64,000 nucleotides of DNA from Oligoflexia bacterium (GTDB lineage Bacteria; Bdellovibrionota; Bdellovibrionia; Bdellovibrionales; Bdellovibrionaceae): the NCBI GenBank assembly GCA_016861345.1, contig BOLD01000015.1, positions 1 through 64,000 on the forward strand. Reading direction: 5' to 3'. Positions 60,389 through 64,000 of the stretch are shown here, piece by piece. The position numbers were made by a program, and so were the translations under genes. Numbering within the stretch: position 1 is the first letter of the stretch; each line of letters starts with the position of its first letter. Below the pieces are notes generated by a model. It saw nothing but the letters and a program-made list of their open reading frames with translations, had not been told where the DNA came from and searched no databases.

Positions 60389-61294
60389 CTACTTAGAGGA
60401 GAATACAAAATTGATGCCGCCGTAGTGCTTCCAGACCCGCATAATAAGGCCAAAGACAATTCCAAAGATCATCCCGCCCAAGTGAGCCGTGTAGGCGACG
60501 CCAGACCCGATCTCAACAGAGGTTCCAAAATACGCAGCCAGATCTGAGACGAACAAAAGTGGAAATATCAGGTAAGTGGGCAAATAGATCCACCCATAGT
60601 ATCCCTTAAATGGCGAAAGGAAATAGAAAAAGCTCACTCGCTTTTTCTTTTCAAATACGGCGTAAAAGGCGATGAGGGCGCTCAGCGAGCCGCTCGCTCC
60701 AATCATCGGAGCCAACGTGGATTGGCCCAATATTTTAAATCCATAAGCGCCAGCAACTCCACCTGCAAGGTAAACAAATATGAGAAGTAATCCCCCAAGT
60801 TGAGCCTCGACTGCGACTGCAAAGATAATGAGCATCATCATATTGCTCAAAAGATGAATCATCCCTGCATGCATAAACTGATAGGTAATCATCGAAAGGG
60901 GCCGCTCATCATCAAAAGAAAGACCAAAAATCTTTGTTAGGCGCCCCGAAAGTGTTTCACGAAAGGATACCAGATCTGTTTTCCATTTTTCAATTGCAAT
61001 GGCATCACCTTTAAACTCCATTTTCTCTGCCTGATTCATAAACTTGATATCTCGAAGTGCACTCGCTCCTAAGAGCGCGAGCTTATCCCTCTCTGGCAAG
61101 CCTTCCCCACCTCGATATTGGTAATAAAGATGCCCCGTTAAATAAAGCGACTCCGCATTTTGAAAGGCTCTTGTTTTGTTCCATGGCGCGGGTTCTAAAG
61201 TCATCACAAAAACAAAAACATTCAGCGCCACCAGAGTCCAAGCCAAAGGGCTAACATTCCATCCCAATATTCCCTTCAGCCAAGGAACAATCAT
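60389..61294 (-). CDS. Rhomboid-family intramembrane serine protease
   Basis: 301 residues. One N-terminal helix, a 90-residue soluble insertion (about 35-125), and a five- to six-helix core. The active site is GASGSLSALIAF (Ser about 201) and HLGGMIFGIVFGL (His about 271), and the HAGMIHLLSNMMML segment in TM2 (about 142-154) supplies the oxyanion-side His/Asn. The gene begins inside the stop of the RDD-repeat protein (4-base overlap), so a functional link is likely. Membrane substrates unknown. Confidence 0.93.
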   Translation of the reverse strand: MIVPWLKGILGWNVSPLAWTLVALNVFVFVMTLEPAPWNKTRAFQNAESLYLTGHLYYQYRGGEGLPERDKLALLGASALRDIKFMNQAEKMEFKGDAIAIEKWKTDLVSFRETLSGRLTKIFGLSFDDERPLSMITYQFMHAGMIHLLSNMMMLIIFAVAVEAQLGGLLLIFVYLAGGVAGAYGFKILGQSTLAPMIGASGSLSALIAFYAVFEKKKRVSFFYFLSPFKGYYGWIYLPTYLIFPLLFVSDLAAYFGTSVEIGSGVAYTAHLGGMIFGIVFGLIMRVWKHYGGINFVFSSK

Positions 61295-63012
61295 TTTGTG
61301 ACCTCACTTGCAGGTAGACGGATGGAACCTTCTTTAAGAATTTTAAGATTATTGACATATTGATCCAATTTCAATTTTGTCCCACTCAGCTCGCTTTGTT
61401 TGTAGATTTTATTCCACATCCAATTATGATCCGTGTTTTTAGCCAGCCATTCATATATTTTTTGAAAATCCTTTTCAGAGTTTGATTTCTGAGAAAGATA
61501 GAAAAGCGCTCTTTTTTGGATCAACTTTGAACCCCTACTTGAAAAAGCTAAATCTCGCATCACCTGGATTCGCTTTTCGCTGGTCCATGGAGACTCTGAA
61601 GACAAGGCCCCCACAAATAATTTTAGTTCTGGGTTATCTTCAAAAGTTGAATGAAATACCAGCAAAGAAGGCTCTGAAGTCTTTTTGCACTCACGCTCTT
61701 GGACAACACTGATCGCCGCCTCTTGAGTCATGTCCTCGTAGCGATTTTCCGCTAGTGTCTCTTTTAAATTTTGGCAGGATTGATATTCGATATTCCCACA
61801 CTTTTGATCAAGCTCTTCTTGACAAAGCCAAGCCCCGATCTCAACTTGATCTTGAATATCCAAACCACTCCAAATGCCCCAAAGAGCACCCTTTGATTTT
61901 TCTGCTTCCCCTGCTATCCAAAGCGCTTTCACGATTTCTTTTTGAACAAAATGCTCAAAGCCAGGAAACTGTGAAAGGTTTTTTAATTCTTGCAGATAAT
62001 CCTGATAGTCACCTTGGCGACTTTGTTGCTTCAAAGACAACATCATGGCCGTTAATGATGTTTTCTTCTTTAATCTGACATTTTCATGCTGAAGAGCTTG
62101 TGACAAGAAACAGGGCTCACCTTGATTTTCAGTTTCACAGACTTTATCAAGGTACAGATCTGACTTTTCATCATCGTATTGATAATGAATTGCTTTTGCA
62201 AGATACGCCCAGGCCTGAATATCTTTCTCGCTTTGCCAAAGCGCAAAGTCAGCCTCGGCAAGAAGGCATTTTTCACCCACCTCTCCTGCTAGATATCTGG
62301 CAATTGCATAGTCTAAGCGATTTTCTTCGTCATCCACTTGAGCTGTGATTGATGCACAAAGGTACTGCTCCTCTTCTAACTCATGTCTTTTAAATTCCCC
62401 TCGCTCAGCCATTCGGTAAAACTGAGTCACAATCAAAGAACTCCAAAACAATACACCACAGACCAAAATAAAAAGCATAGTTCGAACAAAGTGCGTTTCC
62501 ATAGGATGAGGCCCCAGATCGCCTTGTTCCTTTAAAGTTATTACCATGGTGTCAGAGGCTCGATCATGCAGAGGGCGTCGATAGTGATGACTTAATACCT
62601 CAACAAAAGGAATCATCAAGAATAACACTTCTAAACTCCATAGCCCACTTCGAAGCAGGGCTTGGGGAAAACGAACTTTTCCACTTCCATGAAGAGGGAT
62701 GACTTTGAGCTTAAAAAACATTTTACCAGGTGTCGCATTCCAATAAGTGATAAACAAAGCCTGAGTGATAATGACAAAGAATAATCCCAGAGCAACACTG
62801 ACTCCGACCAACACGTAAAACTCCATCGATTCGGGAGAAGTGTAATATCGAAGTTCAATTTTCTTCAGAAGCTGAGATAAAATGAGCGAAAGAATGGGCG
62901 AGAAGATTACCACATCAAAAAAGAAAGCCAACAATCGATCAGAGACCGGAGCAATCTTTAAATCATGAACGCTTGGCTTCTCATTCTGCTGCGTAAAATC
63001 CAAAAAAACCAT
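61291..63012 (-). CDS. RDD-domain membrane protein with helical-repeat tail
   Basis: 573 residues. Residues about 17-165 form an RDD domain: VSDRLLAFFFDVVIFSPILSLILSQ, FVLVGVS..., WNATPGKMFFKLKV and YRRPLHDRASDTMVI. These show the Arg/Asp/Asp pattern and its GKxxxxxxV. A further hydrophobic segment (TMLFILVCGVLFWSSLIV) leads to a large helical region (about 215-560) with TPR/Sel1-like sequence and paired Cys (CASITAQ, KCLLAE, CETENQGEPCF, CQEELDQKCG), probably periplasmic. It shares a 4-base overlap with the rhomboid gene and follows the gene at 63063. Confidence 0.82.
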   Translation of the reverse strand: MVFLDFTQQNEKPSVHDLKIAPVSDRLLAFFFDVVIFSPILSLILSQLLKKIELRYYTSPESMEFYVLVGVSVALGLFFVIITQALFITYWNATPGKMFFKLKVIPLHGSGKVRFPQALLRSGLWSLEVLFLMIPFVEVLSHHYRRPLHDRASDTMVITLKEQGDLGPHPMETHFVRTMLFILVCGVLFWSSLIVTQFYRMAERGEFKRHELEEEQYLCASITAQVDDEENRLDYAIARYLAGEVGEKCLLAEADFALWQSEKDIQAWAYLAKAIHYQYDDEKSDLYLDKVCETENQGEPCFLSQALQHENVRLKKKTSLTAMMLSLKQQSRQGDYQDYLQELKNLSQFPGFEHFVQKEIVKALWIAGEAEKSKGALWGIWSGLDIQDQVEIGAWLCQEELDQKCGNIEYQSCQNLKETLAENRYEDMTQEAAISVVQERECKKTSEPSLLVFHSTFEDNPELKLFVGALSSESPWTSEKRIQVMRDLAFSSRGSKLIQKRALFYLSQKSNSEKDFQKIYEWLAKNTDHNWMWNKIYKQSELSGTKLKLDQYVNNLKILKEGSIRLPASEVTK

Positions 63013-63062
63013 ATAAGGTCTTTTCGGTTTTTAGAGAGAAATACCTAAGTGAAATTTAGTCT

Positions 63063-63722
63063 TTATTCTTGAATTTCAGCAACTTTTAAAGAAACAAAGT
63101 GGCCTTCTTCATCAAATTGAAATGAGGCTTTACCAATGACTCGACCTTGAGTATCAAGCAATCGGTAACTTTCTTCCTTCTTATTACTTTGGTCGAGTTG
63201 AGTTTTTTCAAAAGGAACCGCGAAAGCTTTTCTATATTCAGATAAAAAACCCTCACGATCACGTAAATAAATAGGACGGTCACCAGCTTCAAGTGAATCC
63301 ACATACTCAATTTCTTTGACTCGTCCACCTTGATCCAAAGATTTCTCGATCAATCGATATTTTCCAGCCAGCTCACCATAACGAAGCTGATCTGTCAAAT
63401 TTGCACCCTGCCCAATTGAGGCGGGCTTTCGTTCCTCCATTTGGCCTAATTTTTTTGCCAATTGATGCTCCCATTCAACATCTCGGAACATATTCATGGG
63501 TTGAGCACTAGCAATGGCACGATTCAAATTCTGGAGATTTCGATTGTTATCAGAAATCACATAAACAGGTCGATTTTCACGAGTGATAAAATCTGAGACG
63601 AAAACAGCGACTAAAATAAATGAAATAATTGATAGTGAAGCAAAAAGACGTTTTGTTTCTGCCTTTTGCAAAGCAGTTACTCGTTTCGATTTCTCTTTTG
63701 GAAACTTCAACATTTTTGCCAT
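63063..63722 (-). CDS. Single-pass membrane protein of unknown function
   Basis: 219 residues from ATG at 63722 (GAGAGGTGAC upstream). A basic N-terminus (KFPKEKSKRVTALQKAETKR) precedes one hydrophobic segment (LFASLSIISFILVAVFVSDFI). The extracytoplasmic part is helical with a linker (RAIASAQPMNMFRDVEWEHQLAKKL) and ends in beta strands (YRLLDTQGRVIGKASFQFDEEGHFVSLKVAE). It precedes the RDD-repeat protein by 50 bases, in one direction, and may share its transcript. Confidence 0.7.
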   Translation of the reverse strand: MAKMLKFPKEKSKRVTALQKAETKRLFASLSIISFILVAVFVSDFITRENRPVYVISDNNRNLQNLNRAIASAQPMNMFRDVEWEHQLAKKLGQMEERKPASIGQGANLTDQLRYGELAGKYRLIEKSLDQGGRVKEIEYVDSLEAGDRPIYLRDREGFLSEYRKAFAVPFEKTQLDQSNKKEESYRLLDTQGRVIGKASFQFDEEGHFVSLKVAEIQE

Positions 63723-63880
63723 ATAAGTCACCTCTCATCATCCTTTGAGATGCGAACTGAATGCCAGTTCTCCTGCAATCCATTGCAGATGACTGTCTAA
63801 GGTTTTTACCTTCGACAAAAGAGTGCTACTCACTCTCAAATTGATTGTCTCAGTTTGATCTATTGAATGTAAGTGTCACA

Positions 63881-63919
63881 TAAAAATAAAGACAAAGGTC
63901 TTATGGACCTTCGTCTTTA
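63881..63919 (-). terminator. Intrinsic terminator of the partial gene at the right edge
   Basis: AAAGACAAAGGTC (63888-63900) and GACCTTCGTCTTT (63906-63918) form a 13-position stem with one mismatch and a 5-base loop. On the minus strand TTATTTTTA follows. It lies about 30 bases after the stop at 63948. Confidence 0.8.
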
Positions 63920-63947
63920 AATTGAATCTCAAATTTAATAAACAGAA

Positions 63948-64000
63948 TTAAGCTGCGCGCTTTTTACGAGCTTGACCTGGATCAATTTGATACTGCTTTA
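63948..64000 (-). CDS. C-terminus of a gene cut by the window edge
   Basis: On the minus strand the codons read Lys-Gln-Tyr-Gln-Ile-Asp-Pro-Gly-Gln-Ala-Arg-Lys-Lys-Arg-Ala-Ala-stop, a basic tail. It is followed by a good terminator. Only about 17 codons are visible, so no family can be named. Basic RKKRAA ends are found in nucleic-acid binding proteins, but this is not evidence enough. Confidence 0.5.
   Translation of the reverse strand, partial: KQYQIDPGQARKKRAA

Noticed and set aside
63732-63880. A tRNA or second gene near the right end
   Set aside because: No cloverleaf arms or T-loop signature; the region is the leader of the 219-residue membrane protein gene plus a terminator.

Overview
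The window is a stretch of bacterial chromosome with moderate to low GC and dense gene packing. Many genes start by ATGA or GTGA overlap with the previous one. It is Gram-negative: there is an apolipoprotein N-acyltransferase, TolC-type outer-membrane proteins, an RND metal pump, lipoproteins and many small Sec-exported cysteine-rich proteins. The combination of a tail-fibre-like exported repeat protein, many exported peptidases, a GYF_2-PilZ protein, a PutA without DNA-binding domain and many exported proteins of unknown function suggests a Bdellovibrio-like (Bdellovibrionota) bacterium. That placement is inference; no rRNA or other phylogenetic marker gene was recognised. I found no tRNA, rRNA, CRISPR array, transposase or prophage.

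Layout. 0-7 kb: a frame-disrupted exported fibre-like gene, a zinc-ribbon methyltransferase, glutaredoxin, several small exported proteins, and truC behind a gene whose cysteine pattern matches the animal hormone family stanniocalcin. 7-11 kb: an AT-rich accessory group (methyltransferase, GNAT/LuxI-like acyltransferase, unknown protein, vanillyl-alcohol-oxidase-type flavoprotein) that could make or sense a small molecule. 11-25 kb: housekeeping (Dus, PurK-PurE, HtpG, OPT transporter, ABC-F ATPase) mixed with an exported CotH-like/DUF333 group and a trypsin-like protease. 25-30 kb: a four-gene envelope operon (lipoprotein, beta-barrel, TolC-like, lipoprotein) with no pump, behind a probable leaderless promoter. 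29.7-36.5 kb: a Cus-type copper/silver efflux operon (cupredoxin, CusA, minimal CusB, CusC) divergent from an ECF sigma factor and a probable membrane anti-sigma protein. Both starts are preceded by the same bipartite motif, TGTCACA-N16-CGTA.

36.5-50 kb: cytochrome c4, zinc-ribbon membrane protein, Lnt, MutS2, GYF_2-PilZ, lipoproteins, a coiled-coil protein ending in an alpha-crystallin-like domain, a matrixin-type protease, a non-coding segment that may hold a structured RNA (48.34-48.5 kb), and an OmpR-type response regulator. 50-64 kb: Hsp33, a SixA-like phosphatase, FAH-family and S9 peptidase operon, a C39-like gene between near-identical palindromic direct repeats, PutA, a DEAD-box helicase, a Gly-linker lipoprotein, and a rhomboid protease with an RDD-repeat membrane protein. 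The right edge cuts a gene on the minus strand.

The strongest leads are the divergent ECF-type promoter pair at the cus locus, the bacterial stanniocalcin-like protein, the hairpin that buries the ribosome-binding site of the DUF333 gene, the pump-less TolC operon, the adaptor lacking its hairpin domain, and the candidate RNA near 48.4 kb.
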